This document shows positions 34,679 through 46,854 of a stretch of DNA of 64,000 bases, in pieces. The DNA is from Vitis vinifera (taxonomy: Eukaryota; Streptophyta; Magnoliopsida; Vitales; Vitaceae). A program made the position numbers and the translations under genes. Every line of letters starts with the position of its first letter. The first letter of the stretch is position 1. The notes under the pieces are model-generated. The model saw nothing but the letters and a program-made list of their open reading frames with translations. It had not been told where the DNA came from and did no database searches. The stretch is taken from assembly GCF_030704535.1 (NCBI RefSeq), contig NC_081817.1, forward strand, positions 5,648,001 to 5,712,000, read 5' to 3'.

Positions 34679-37151
34679 TCATACATGAGTGGTGCTCCTG
34701 AATGACCCAAGAGCCTTGACAGCTCCAGCTCTCAATATGAACTGGTGGTAGAAGGCTGCAATGGCTGCACCAATGAAGGGTCCAACCCAAAAGATCCACT
34801 GCAACCCAAAAAGGAAAAAGGAAAATACATTAGACACCCATCATGGTGATAGATTGACAGTGATAATAGGTAGCCATGGGGGAGGGGAATATACTAACCT
34901 GGTCATCCCAGGCCTTCTCATTGTTGTAGATAACAGCAGCCCCCAAACTCCTGGCAGGGTTGATACCGGTGCCAGTGATAGGAATAGTGGCCAAGTGAAC
35001 CATGAACACGGCAAACCCAATTGGAAGAGGTGCCAGAACCTTAAATCCAAAATAGCCCAGAATACAAACATACATCAATATTTTCCTTACACCATTAGCA
35101 AATGCAGAAAATCACAAAGACCCAGTTTTAGATTAGTCTAATACCCCCTTTTTCAACTAACACCAACATAATCAGCTCAACTAGGAAAAAGAAACAGAAA
35201 AAAATAATGCTCCATATCCCAAGCAAGAGTTGAATCTAGTGCCTTATTTTCACAAAAATACAAGACAAAATCAGGATTCAAGTGGATTGAATAGGATAGT
35301 GGGGGTGGTTTAAACATGCCAGACTCAGCCTATCAAGTGTTTTTGGACTTTTTTGTGGGTATAGCCGTTACAGGGCCCCCACACTTGACGTTAAAAGCAC
35401 ATCACTAAAATACAGGCACAGACCACAGACTCAGAATACAGCAAAGCACTGGACCCTTCATGAAGGAAAAAAAATAATGTGTTTAAAGTAAAAGCCACCT
35501 TTTGGCAACAAAACAAAAACTACCCATGTCCATCAACAGTGCCTCCCTCAACCACATCCACACATCCTCCCATCATGCTAAGAATTAAGCCGCCCAACGC
35601 CTCAGCCACATTTTTTCTAACTCAAGAACATCTCTCCTGTCCCTTTTTCTATGAATAAGGGCACAAACATTACTTAATAATATCTACTCAAGATTCTAAC
35701 AATAATCATTCACACCAATTTTGATTGTAAACAAAAATTGGAGGAAAAAAAAAATTCAACTCACAGGAACATGGGAGTCTCTGGCACTCCTCTTGGGGTC
35801 AGTTGCAGAGAAGACGGTGTAGACAAGGACAAAAGTTCCAATGATCTCAGCGCCCAAGCCGGTGCCTTTGCTGTAGCCGGTGGAGAGCTCGTTGGCACCG
35901 CCCCCGTAGCGATCATAGTAAGCAGATTGGAAGGCTTTGACGAGACCCACACCGCAAATGGCTCCAAGACACTGAGCCACCATGTACAATATTGCTCGGA
36001 TCAGCGACACCTTCCGGGCCAGGAACAGCCCAAAGGTCACCGCCGGGTTAATGTGTCCCCCTGCGCATTTTACAGAACTATCGGTCAGCATGTGCTACCT
36101 TGCGCCATGCCATTTACATTAAGATGAATCTTTTGATTTAAGGAAAAACCATGAGAAAGGGGAAAGAGTAAATCAATTTCATCTCATTTATTCTAAATTT
36201 TTAGCATGAAAAGAATCAAAACTTTCTGGGTGGGAAGGAAATTACATAAAGCTGATTGAAAAAGTAGTTTTTTTAAGAGAAGGTTCTCCATCACGATCGG
36301 AGAAAGAGACCCATACCATCTGTTTGGTGAGAAGGAAAACTAGAAAAAGGATAACAGAAGTAAAAAATTTATGCTTATTTTTCGGTTTGGGGCCCAAAGG
36401 AAGGGGTAAGGCAACTCCGGCCAATAGTTGAGTTGAAGCTTTTTACACTTTAGGAAACAAAGCCAACACTATTTTCCAATTATTTCTCAGAAACCAAACG
36501 TCAACTCCATCAACTACCTCCTTCAAGTGAACCTTTCCAGCAGAATTATTTATCAAGGGAAAAAAAGGACCAAAAAGAAAGAAAGGAAAGAAAGGAAAAA
36601 AAGCTATGAAGTTCTAACAGATCCTTTCTTTCTTTCCCTTTTTTTTTTAACTTCACAAAGAAATGGTCATAACAATAAATGAATCCTTGAAAGAGAAAGA
36701 CAAAGAGGGAAAAAGAGAGAAAGAAAACCAGTTTTCTAACTGATGTTTTCAGGGTTTTTTTTTCTTTTCTTTTTTTTTTTTTTGTTCTCGAGAATCAAAA
36801 AGAGTGCATGAAAACAAAAGAAAAAAGAACAACCCAGAAGAGAGAAAACTGACCAGAAATGCCGGCAGTGCAGTAAACAAGGATAAAGATCATGCCACCA
36901 AAAGACCAAGCAATGCCCAGAATGCCAACACCACCGCATGGGTCACCCCCGGCAGTCTGGCTCTTGTAGCCGATGACTGTCAGCACCGTAATGTAAAGGA
37001 AGAGCAGCGTGGCAATGAACTCCGCAATCAGAGCCCTGTAGAAGGACCACTTAGTGAGCTCAACTGAGTCGAACAGCGGCGCCGGCGGCGGGTCATGATA
37101 GTCCTTGGCGGAGAAGGACCCATGCTCCGCAACCTCAACGTCCTTAGTCAT
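34679..37151 (-). CDS. PIP2: Plasma-membrane aquaporin PIP2, four exons
   Basis: A water channel (MIP family) of the plasma membrane, 284 residues. Exons: 36854-37151, 35765-36060, 34899-35039 and 34679-34798, all with GT-AG introns and matching phases; a 141-nt third exon is usual in PIPs. The short N-terminus and C-terminal SFRS place it in PIP2. Key features: di-acidic ER-export motif DVE (4-6); [11 protein letters not shown] with the first NPA at 104-106; second NPA at 225-227 in GTGINPARS. The selectivity filter is Phe84, His213, Thr222 and Arg228, the water-selective set. Gating residues are loop-B Ser118, loop-D His196 and C-terminal Ser277, a phosphorylation site in relatives. Loop C carries [11 protein letters not shown]. 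All signature residues are present, so it should be functional. The exact paralogue number cannot be fixed. Confidence 0.96.
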
Positions 37152-37267
37152 AAATGTTATAGCAGAAAAACACTAGGCAAAGAGAAGAGCTAGGGGGGTT
37201 CAGGAGAAGGTAGGTGAAGGTGGGAGAAGTTGAGAGTAGAGCGTGGAGACTGAGAGGAAGGGAAGGG

Positions 37268-37280
37268 CCGTATTTATGGG
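37268..37280 (-). promoter_or_regulatory. Probable TATA box of PIP2
   Basis: On the minus strand CCATAAATACGG lies about 120 nt upstream of the PIP2 start codon, leaving room for a leader of roughly 90 nt. Confidence 0.5.
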
Positions 37281-37381
37281 GAAGAAAGAGGAGTGTTGAG
37301 GTGGAATTGGGCTGGGCTGCCTTCTTGTTCACTGTAACCCCTCTGCAATGGTAAGTGGTAACTTGCCTTTTGTATATTGTA

Positions 37382-37385
37382 TTAA

Positions 37386-37416
<31 letters not shown>

Positions 37417-37417
37417 A
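37382..37417. repeat. (ATT)n microsatellite
   Basis: About eleven ATT repeats in the PIP2 upstream region, some 230 bp above the start codon; length variation there could affect spacing of promoter elements. Confidence 0.85.
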
Positions 37418-40400
37418 GGGCTTTTGGAGTGGGGTGTGGGTGGGCCTGCAAAGGGGCAAAGTGGGATAGGACACTGCATTCGCCAGCCAGCCAGCCACCT
37501 TCTCACCACACCCTCACTCACTCAGCCGCTGCTGCTGCAGCGCTGCTAACCGCCCCAGTCTCGTGCGACCCCACTTTCATGTCTCTTTAGTCTTTTTCCA
37601 TTCAAGTTTTCTCTTTCTTGTCCCTTCCTTCCTCGGAATTGGCTTTAGGTGTCTACCCACCAACTCTTTCTGGGCATATCCCATCACCATTTCACCATCC
37701 CATTCCTTTCTAACCACACCAATCCTTGCTTTCACTTCAAAATATAGCATAATTTTTCTTTCCCAATCTCAACAATTCCCCATTTTGTGCAGGTTTAAAA
37801 GATTAAAATCTTATCATAAAAGCTATATTTTATTATTTTATCTCATATACAAACATTTTTCCTCTTCAATCAAAATTTTTGTAATTACCATTTCAAAATC
37901 ATGACATTTGCCAACAACAAAATGTCATCTCAAAACAGCCTTTACAAACGACCAAAACTTTTGGGGACAAAAAAAAAAAAGAAAAGACTTTTAGTCACAT
38001 CTTGAATTTAGTCTTCCATTTAGTGATATGTCATGTACTTTCTGGCAAGTATTTATCTTCTCTACCACGCTTTATACCCTCATAATGAAGAACATAATAT
38101 TATTTTGTTACTTTGTGAAAAATTTAAAACCAATTATGCACTTGTATAAGATATGATTGAAAAATTACTTAAGACAACAAAAATATTTTTTTCCATTTTT
38201 TCCCTTTCAAAATGGGATTAAAATGGAATGAAAAGACTTAGAATTTTAAACTTAAAATACCAATCCAATTAAATTTGTTTTTTCACTTCTTAAAATATAG
38301 AATTTAAAATATAAAAAAAAAAACCCTTTATTTTTTTATTAATACACTATTTAGTATAATTGTTTTGATAATGAACAAAAACGGCTTTGGAATGTTTTTG
38401 TAAATTCATTAAGAAAAAAAATTCTTACTTATTTGGGTACAGTGTTTTTGGACAAAAATGATTTCTTTAAAACAAAATTAATTTTATTCTCAAAGTAATA
38501 TGTCTCATTCATATGCATATCTATATTATAAAACCATAATTGATAATCATAATTTTGATTTTTTTTTTAAATGATCAAAAAATCATAGTCGATGATTGTA
38601 TGTAATAATATACACTCAATCTTTTATCATGTAAACATGAAAAAGTCATATATATATATATATATATATATAACTTTTTGCATATTAATCACAACATGAA
38701 AAAGTCTTATAGTCACCGACGGTTTTATTGAAAAAAAAAAATTCAAATGTTCAAGTCATTTTGCATATTAATCACAACATGAAAAAGTCTTATATATAGT
38801 CACCGACGGTTTTATTGAAGAAAAAAAATTCAAATGTTCAACTCAAAATCACGACTTATTTTGGTAGGAGATTTAATTTGTAAATTTTTTTAATATATTA
38901 TTTTTGCAACCGAGGACACGCATATTTCGAAAAACATAGGTAAGTAACACACGTGCAACTCACGTGAGAGAAGCTGTGTGCATATACGATCCTTTTCCCG
39001 TATTAAACACTCATACGATTGCATGGAAGGAAGTGCAATGTTTGCAGTCAAGCGAGGAGAGCCGACTGTGCCCGTACGATTGTAATCTGGCGGGGCAGAC
39101 CCACGGAGCACGGACTCATTAATAAGGCCCGCATTCACACAGCTGATCGCTCTCACAGGTCAAAGTACGAACGTGGCAGCCTTTGATTGGTCTCCATGAA
39201 AAGACAGCGACGAAACAATGGAAATTCCGGAAAGTAAAACGTGGAAAAATATGGGCCAGTTGTTGACCACAATATTCAAGACCGACACGTGGCTAAAACA
39301 TGAGGCTGGAGATGAAGTGGCGGTTCCGGGTGGGATCCCATGCACAGTCAGTGGACGGTGATTGGATGAATAAAAAATGGAGAAAATGTGGGGAGATGAG
39401 ATGACGTCGGTGGACAGGTCAGCATCAGCTGCTGAAGGGTCATTCGAGTGCAGTGTTGCTTAAGAAACTTTTCCCTGCTATTCACTCACTCAGTGAGTCA
39501 GGGTCCTTCCGGTCACCATCATCAATGCCCTTTAATATTTTAATGAACAGGTTTAGATTATGAATTCACGTAAATTTAAAATAGATAATTAGTGGGTGGG
39601 GACTGGGAGAGATTGGATTAAAATATTCAAAAAATCATTAGTCCAATTATGGTTTGATTAAGAGACTGAAAATTACTTAGACAGCACACCACATGAGCCA
39701 CTAATGAAGCCAGGGTGGCAATTAAATTAAAATACCACTAAGTTGGATTAGAACATTCTGCAGTCTTCCAGCCTTCCTCAGAATGGTTGCAGGCCGTAAA
39801 AGATGAATGAAGTTGGTTTCTTTTTTTTCTTTTCTTTTTTTTGTGGTTTTCATGAGATGCGTGTGTTAACATGTGAAGATGACCGTTGTTGACTTTAAAA
39901 AGCACATTAAAATAAGAGCAAAAGCAAATGAAACAAGCAAGCTTTATAGCCATTCTTTTTTTCTTTTGAAGTCTCAAGGCTGTGGTTGCAGAACCGTGGC
40001 GAAGTAATGGTTGGGTCATTCACGGATGGGAATTTCTGGAGCTTCCACCGCCCACTTAACATCATCAACAGCTCATGCATCAAACCCATCGCCTTCTCTT
40101 AATTCCATCTCTCCCTCACTCCCTCTTTCTAATTTTTTTTTTTTTTTTTTTTTTTGTTTTTGTTTTTGTTTTTTAGTACTAATCCATATTTCCACATTCA
40201 TCACATGCTTAACCCAGATTCTTCTTCCACCAAAAGCAACCAACGGGCAAATCCTTGCACGTGAACAAACAACCCATTTAAAATCCCAAAGGCCCACATT
40301 TTTTAGTTCCAATATTTTATTTATTTCAAAGAGGAGTCTGGAAGGGATTAATAAGACAACAATGCCAGCCAAGAAAAAGCGGCTTCATAAATACGTTGAG

Positions 40401-41151
40401 CATAGGAAAAATGATTGATTTTAATTTATTTTTTTTCTATGATATAAATAAGTTTGATAGAAATAATAATAACAATAAAAGAGAAAGAAACCAGAGGCAA
40501 ACCGACCATGACAGCCAGGCAACCAGAGTGGAGGATACATGAGCGACGTAGGTTGGCAGGCGGCTGTTCTAAGTCCAAACCTATTATTTAGGCTTACCGA
40601 CTACCAAGTTCGAACACCGTATAACTCAATAATTTTCCCTTGTATGATGATGATAGCGACCTCGAAAACATGGCATTAGATGGACTCCAAACATTTTTTT
40701 TTAAACTTATACGGCCCGCCCCCCACCCCCCACCCACCACCCTTGACGCACACGACTCCCATCACACCATTTGTAAGCTAGGATGCTTTTAATTCCACGT
40801 TTTATAGGTAGAGAGGGATTGTGGTGTGGGACACATGGTTAAATGTCATAATCAAATGCAGTGAGTAACGAGATTATAACAAACTATATTCCATTTTATC
40901 CTATACTTTTTTTTAGTAACACTGTTGATATGGTATGGAGTATTTGTTACATTGTTATTTAATCACTATTTTTTACCTGGGATTTTCAAATCATCAACTA
41001 CTCTAAATCTATGAGGTTGAGAATCAGAATTTATTGAGAAGACAGATAAAAAAGACGCAAGAGTCACAATCACCACTAAGCAAAAGTGATGGCTCTTTAG
41101 GGTTCAATAAATCAGAGCCACATCTGGAAACCCCCCTGCCACCCCAACTCC
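37418..41151. other. Gene-poor spacer upstream of PIP2
   Basis: No supported gene. 37420-37620 is pyrimidine/GC-rich promoter-like DNA. 38900-39480 is a higher-complexity island with ACGTG cores (for example near 38950 and 39290) and a TGACGTC motif near 39402, but no credible protein. 40130-40175 is a T/G-rich run resembling a retro-tail read backwards. Confidence 0.45.
38677..38842. repeat. 83-bp tandem duplication
   Basis: Two adjacent copies (38677-38759 and 38760-38842) contain GCATATTAATCACAACATG, AAAAAGTCTTAT, AGTCACCGACGGTTTTATTG and TTCAAATGTTCAA. The second has a 4-bp TATA insertion. An (AT)n run at 38648-38672 lies immediately upstream, preceded by another ACATGAAAAAGTCATA. Confidence 0.85.
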
Positions 41152-41511
41152 ATGTTCCACGAGAGAAGGCGAGCCCCCGTCCAACTCAGAGATAGGGCCA
41201 CCACCAACCAAATCAAGAATATGCCTACCATTATGATTTGGTCCCACTCAGATGTGAGCACACACCGTTCCATGGCCACTCAAACCTCTAGACAAGGGCT
41301 ATCAGGTGGTCCCTCCACCCGTGTTCGACAGATGCACAGCTCTCAGTCATATTATTCCGGAGCCGGGTCTGTATTACAACAGAAGCCCTCATTTCTCAGT
41401 CATCCTTGTCTTTGTTTGTGTGCAGTGGATGCCTTTTCTATCCAAAGGAAAGAAACATTTCTTGCGACCACTGCAGCAAGCAAGGCCAGGGAAGTAGAGA
41501 TGGAGAGCTAA
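41152..41511 (+). other. Coding-like island, unassigned
   Basis: This 360-bp stretch has near-50% GC and long open frames in two plus-strand registers (119 and 63 codons). A VPPPVFDRC phrase and an acceptor-like TTTGTGTGCAG|TG near 41426 are visible. No domain is recognised and there are no matching neighbouring exons, so it may be a gene fragment, a transposon piece or chance. Confidence 0.2.
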
Positions 41512-44500
41512 GGCTGCTCCAATGATAATCATCAGAAGATATCTTATTGATAGTAGTGTATCCAGGAAGGTTTTCCAATCAAGACACTTCTGATTTCTGG
41601 CTTTCTGCAAACAATTACATGTCCTCCTGCTATATTGTCTGCTGGAGATGCAGTTCTATCTCAAGAATAGACAAATATGCAATTGAAGGGTTGATTTCAA
41701 TTCTAGTACTGCCATATTGTAAGTTCAAAAAGCAATCATCAAAAATGATTCTGATGGCCACCAAAAGTCGTGAATATGCTTTTACAAGGATTATGGCACA
41801 AGAAGATTCTTGACAAGTTCACAATCAAGGGATAAATAGTTTCTATGATACACCAAACAAGAATGAAATGATATAGCAGCCGTTACTATGTTCAATAATA
41901 GTCATGCACGTCAGCAGAAAAACAATGGGCAATGGATGTTAACTAAAGCCTGTTTTTGAAAAACAGATTGATTCCAGAAGAAATATGATTCTACTTCTAA
42001 CCAAGCATCTCCAAGCTATCAAAGCTTAGCAACGCATTAAACATATCAAATCACTTCCTTTCAGAAATATTCAACGAGGAAGTTTTCCTTCTAACATCCA
42101 AATTCCTCAGCCTTTCATGACTTAGATTTGATAGAAAAAAGAAAATTAAAAAATAAATCAATAAAACAAAACAAGTGGGGATCCAACAGAACAACTTGAA
42201 TGGAGCCACATCCAACAGACCACAAAAAGGGGAGAAGACGACAATCCAATCTAATAAGAAAAAAATACAGATAAGACTTCAAAACTGTGTATATGTGGAT
42301 GCATATCAAGATATTTTGCAGCGAAATGGCTAAAAGGAAAAAGGAAAAAGAATTATAAAAAAAAGGACTGTTCCACTTTTAAAGTTTCCTCTCCCTGCAT
42401 AATCAAAGGAATGATTAAAAACAAACAAAATATGTGTTTCTTCAATTTCTTTCCTTTTCATCAAGAAATATTCAAAAGAAATCACAATATAATAATTCTT
42501 TTAAGCCACTACCTGAGTTGAACCAAACCCACTGCATCCATTTTGTAGTTGCCATTTATAAAACATATTTGTAATAACACCTAAAAAAGGTGTAATTCTT
42601 TACAATAACAGACACCACCAAAATAATAAACATCAAGATGCATATACCCCCACCCTACATCTATTTTTACTAGTTTAGCATTCCTAAATTGAACTTTTAA
42701 AAAGTACTGTAACACTAGTATCATGCTATCAGCCAACTATCCCATCATAGTTAGCACCAAATTAAACATAACATGCAAGGCTGTGCTACAATATAATGAT
42801 TCTTATCATCAATGGCAAATAATATTACATGGATTCAATCACACATCTTCTTTGCACAACTCTTGTTTAAGTCATCTTCTATTGGCATTAAATCTTTTTT
42901 CCTTTTGTTATTGAGAAGCTTTTCTTGCTAACAATCCCACTCTGGTTTTCATTCTTCCCTTCATTCATTCAGCTTTTGCTCCATTTGGATCAGGAAAAGT
43001 GGGAGGGAAGGGGTGAGAGTGGCAAAAAACAAGAGAGGAAAGGAAAGAAAGATTGAAGAAAAAATTAAAAATTTAAGTTTGAATTCAGTAATTTTTCGCC
43101 CCCAATTTTACCCGCTTTCATGTATGAAACAAAAATTCAGAGAATGTGTAATCTTTAATATAATCTTCCATCATATTTTCCATGGAAAACTAGACGAGCG
43201 TTTGAGATTTTTTTCCTTTTCTCCATTTCCTAATACTTTCCAAGATCTGAACCATAGTAGATGTCATAATATTATTACCAGAAGTGGAAGACCAGATATA
43301 TCTTTTTAATTTTTGAGAGAGGAGACAATAATTTGAATAAATTTGAGAGATTACAGGAAGAGGAAGTTAAGGTGGTGTGAGAAGTTGAGAGATTGGAAAG
43401 CATGGAATTGGGAGATGTTTAGAGATTCACGGACATTAAAGTTGGAATACGGGAAAAGAAAATTCAACTAAGTTATTCACAGAATGAAGATGGAACACCA
43501 AGAACAGAGAAACATTATTTTAACAGTTCTATGACACTATTAACAGGTTATTTGAGCAATTGGCACCCTTTACATATTTATTAATATACATTCTCTTATT
43601 TGCCTATCAAAAAAAAAACTCGAGCAGTTCTATGACACTATTAAAAGGTTATCTTACAGTATTTCACAAAGATGGGACATCAAAGCAAAATTGGCTGATT
43701 CTTCTGAAATAGTATGATAACAACATATAATTCCTAATTATACAAAATGGCCAAATGGTTTATAACTAGTATTCTCTAACATTCATAATTTGGCCAGCTG
43801 CATATCTTATTTAGCTACTCAAGTGGGGTTGAGTAATCTCTTCTTAGAAGATTAGTCCACTAAACCTTTTCATAGTCCATGGGCTATGATTTATGGTCTC
43901 TAAAGCAAGCTACAACACAATTGTCTGGGGCTGCAACATTGGGCAAGCTTGGCCAAAGTATTTCGATAGCTCAAGTTGTATTTGGTTGATAGACATCATC
44001 CTTTCACAAACTTAGATTGAACATCAACCCGAGCCTGACATCTGATAAATACATAGATGATGCATGATGGGTTGATTTTTAAATCATAAAAGAGAATAGA
44101 AGCATGAAATCACACATGTTTCAGAAGGGCCAAAAGGACCAACCCTACTTCTCTTAGATATCTTTACACTTAATTCCGCCTATGGTCATGAGACTCTTGA
44201 CTCTCTCCTTTTGCTCTTGCTGGGAGGCCTTTGCACTTGTTTTACTCTTTCATTTCTCCTCCACTTGTTTCAATTTGGTTTTCCGAAAAGTATTTTCCTG
44301 CTTATTTTCAACAAGATAAACAAACAAACCATCAACTATTCAATTTAATTCTTGTTTTTTTCTATGGAATCATTTTGATAACAGTAGATCTGCATACAGT
44401 TTTCACCAATCTGCCATAGAAGGAGCCGGAAATTTGATCGATCTGAAGAGAAAAACCTGAATGCAAATAGCATCCGTAAAAAAAAATCTTGAAGTTTAAC

Positions 44501-46202
44501 TCCTAAGAAGCACAGCTATTTCCGCAGGATTGGGTAATTATGGGCACATTGATCCTATGGAAACACCACAAAATATAATATTAAAATAATAAATATATAA
44601 AAGGTGTAGTATTTATAGGGTGAAATTGTTACATATTTGCTTCTTCAAAAATAAAAATATTTAGGGAAATGCAGAGTCAATACTCAATAGGATGATTCTG
44701 TCCACCAAACTGAAATATATTGTATTATCTCTATGACTATCATGAAATATTAAAAATATTAAATAAATTGCATCTCTATAATCCTCATCAAATACTAGCA
44801 ATATCAAATAAACTGCATAATGGATTTAAATAATTATTATAACAATATATGTATGTGTTTAAATGGATCAATATATTTCAATTACTAAATTCTCTCTACT
44901 TGATGTCAAAAATGTTTCCAATGGAAAATATCTTAAACAACACTATATAGTAGTAGCAAATTACCAAACAACAGTATCTTGAATACCCATCTTCCCTCAG
45001 TTAAACTTCACTAGCGAGCGGGCTCATAGAAATTGTGATGTTATATTTAATATTGACTAATTTGAATTTTTTTATGAAAAAAATAAGTAAATACTTAAAG
45101 CGCCAAATACTTAAAGCGCCAAAAAGAGGGCAGAGCCTACAACAATGGGAGCATATAAGCTTACCGTAGAGGGAAGGGGAAAGAAAAAAACAGAAGACCC
45201 AAAAAGTATGAAAATTTGATAGGTGGAATATGTAGGATTTTAAGTCAGGTAAGAATCAAATAGAAAAATATGGACAAGGACCAAGGAAGGATCAAATCAC
45301 CTTTCAACTATTTTTCAAGGAAAACAAGCATGGGCAAGAAAATTTCTGCAATACTCCATGGAAGAAAACAAGTTGGAGGTGGTAAGTGCCCCATCACACT
45401 CACTTGTCCATCTTTTTCTTGGTTCTTCTTTCCAATTCATTCTCAGCCCTGAAGTTGCCCCAAAATGCAACAGGTCATGTAGCTACCTAAGTTTCTCTTC
45501 TACTACTCCATAAGAAATTATAGTGCCACGCACATGCAACAACTGGAAATCAACCCTTTCCTTACCTGAAAACTCAAAACCATAACCATCTTTTATTCAC
45601 CAATCAACCAGAACCATAATATAAAGGAAAGGAGAAGATGAATTCTCCCCAAAAATTCAGCTCGATACCCTAAGGAGCCACATTATTCAAGCGCACCAGA
45701 ATAAGAAATCTAAAAACGAAACACAGTTTCTTCTTCTGTTTCCCAGTGCTTTCCAAATATTGAGATCCAATGAAATAAATATAAAAACTCAAAATGAAGA
45801 TACGTCACCATGAAATTCCTACTTTTTAGACATGTATCAGTAAGTTTTATGAACATCAAGAAGAGGAAAACAAAAGCACACTTAGCTTCGTGGACAAATG
45901 CGTTATCCCTGACCTTAAATACACTGGCAATCCATTAAACTCAATGCACATAAAACACCACGTCGACTCAGAATGAAATCCAAGATACCAGTAAACCAAA
46001 AAAAGAATGCATCATTTTGTAATCAAAATTCAAAACAAAACTTATGTGTGCAATATCATCCAACTACAAACCCATAAGAAACATCTAATAATATAACAAA
46101 ACAAAGCTTCAAATCTAAAGATACATAAACTTCCAAGTAAGTCCCTCATTCCAATTTATGAAACTTGGACAAAAGAAGCAAACCGTAGCAATCCGAAAAC
46201 GC
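41512..46202. other. Gene-poor spacer downstream of RPL12
   Basis: No supported gene. Short features are listed separately. A plus-strand frame from 45270 ends in a perfect donor (GGTGGTAAGT near 45379) but no partner exon is visible. A 16-bp phrase (ATACTTAAAGCGCCAA) is repeated in tandem at 45090-45121. The right end is the 3' UTR of RPL12. Confidence 0.45.
43524..43652 (+). mobile_element. Tiny 5'-truncated LINE/retro-insertion with 28-bp duplication
   Basis: The 28-bp sequence CAGTTCTATGACACTATT plus AACAGGTTAT (43524-43551) recurs at 43625-43652 with one mismatch. Between the copies lie 73 bp ending in ATTAATATACATTCTC, TTGCCTATC and a ten-A run, the signature of a plant LINE 3' end. 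The arrangement is that of target-primed reverse transcription: target-site duplication, truncated copy, A-tail. Confidence 0.7.
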
Positions 46203-46703
46203 TCAATCTTCTGGAACCTCGACGTCTCCATCGGCAATCTCCTGCTGCAAATCCTTGGGATCCTTACCGTCGACCGTGCAGCCGACAGACACGCAGGTGC
46301 CGAGAATCTCCTTCACTGTGCCGGACAAGTCCTTGGCCATGGACCTAGGGCGCATGACCCTGGCGATCTCGATAACATCATCCAGCGAAATGTTGCCATT
46401 GTGCTTGATGTTCTTGGTCTTCTTGCGGTCGCGCTCGGGTTCTTTGAGGGATTTGATGACCAGAGCGGCGGCGGAGGGGACGACGGAGACCTTGGCCTGG
46501 CGATTCTGAACGGTGAGTTTGACAGTGACACGGAGGCCCTTCCAGTCCTTGGCGGTCTCTTTGGCGATGTCTTCTCCGATTTTCTTAGGGGAGAGACCGA
46601 GAGGGCCGATTTTGGGGGCGAGTGAACTGGCGGCTCCGACTTCGCCGCCAGTGACTCTGACGTAGACGTCGACGACTTGGGATGGGTCGAATTTGGGCGG
46701 CAT
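46203..46703 (-). CDS. RPL12: Cytosolic 60S ribosomal protein L12 (uL11)
   Basis: A 166-residue intact, intronless gene, the standard length for plant RPL12. It starts MPPKFDPSQ and contains the uL11 signatures [21 protein letters not shown] (20-40), with the flexible Pro-rich linker, and the C-terminal RNA-binding half including [17 protein letters not shown] and [17 protein letters not shown]. The protein binds the 28S rRNA GTPase-associated centre beside the P-stalk and helps recruit elongation factors. Eukaryotic/archaeal features (VTGGEVG, PEDRxKK-type linker) separate it from plastid L11. The short upstream region carries ribosomal-protein-type promoter motifs. Confidence 0.97.
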   Translation of the reverse strand: MPPKFDPSQVVDVYVRVTGGEVGAASSLAPKIGPLGLSPKKIGEDIAKETAKDWKGLRVTVKLTVQNRQAKVSVVPSAAALVIKSLKEPERDRKKTKNIKHNGNISLDDVIEIARVMRPRSMAKDLSGTVKEILGTCVSVGCTVDGKDPKDLQQEIADGDVEVPED

Positions 46704-46763
46704 TGTGGGGGAATAGGAAAAGAGTGGCTGTGCCGCGGAGAAGAAGAAATGATCAGGGGTTTA

Positions 46764-46789
46764 TGGGCTTTTATAAATCTAGGGTTTTT
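46764..46789 (-). promoter_or_regulatory. RPL12 core promoter: TATA, telo-box and site-II-like motif
   Basis: On the minus strand AAAAACCCTAG (telo-box, 46779-46789), ATTTATAAAAG (TATA-like, about 46770-46778) and AGCCCA (46764-46769, complement of the site II core TGGGCT) follow one another about 65-85 nt upstream of the ATG. A second TGGGCC lies at 46849-46854. Telo-box plus site II is the recurrent signature of plant ribosomal-protein promoters. Confidence 0.65.
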
Positions 46790-46854
46790 GCTGAATGATG
46801 GTCAGTTCCTTAATCACAATCCCTAACTTCCTAAACCAATGCTTGGATTGGGCC

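Noticed and set aside
40560..40640. tRNA-like B box (AGTTCGAACACC)
   Set aside because: No matching A box at the right distance and no cloverleaf could be drawn.
45270..45452. Possible first exon ending in a strong GTAAGT donor
   Set aside because: No second exon could be found before the convergent RPL12 gene and the protein has no known start; not enough support.
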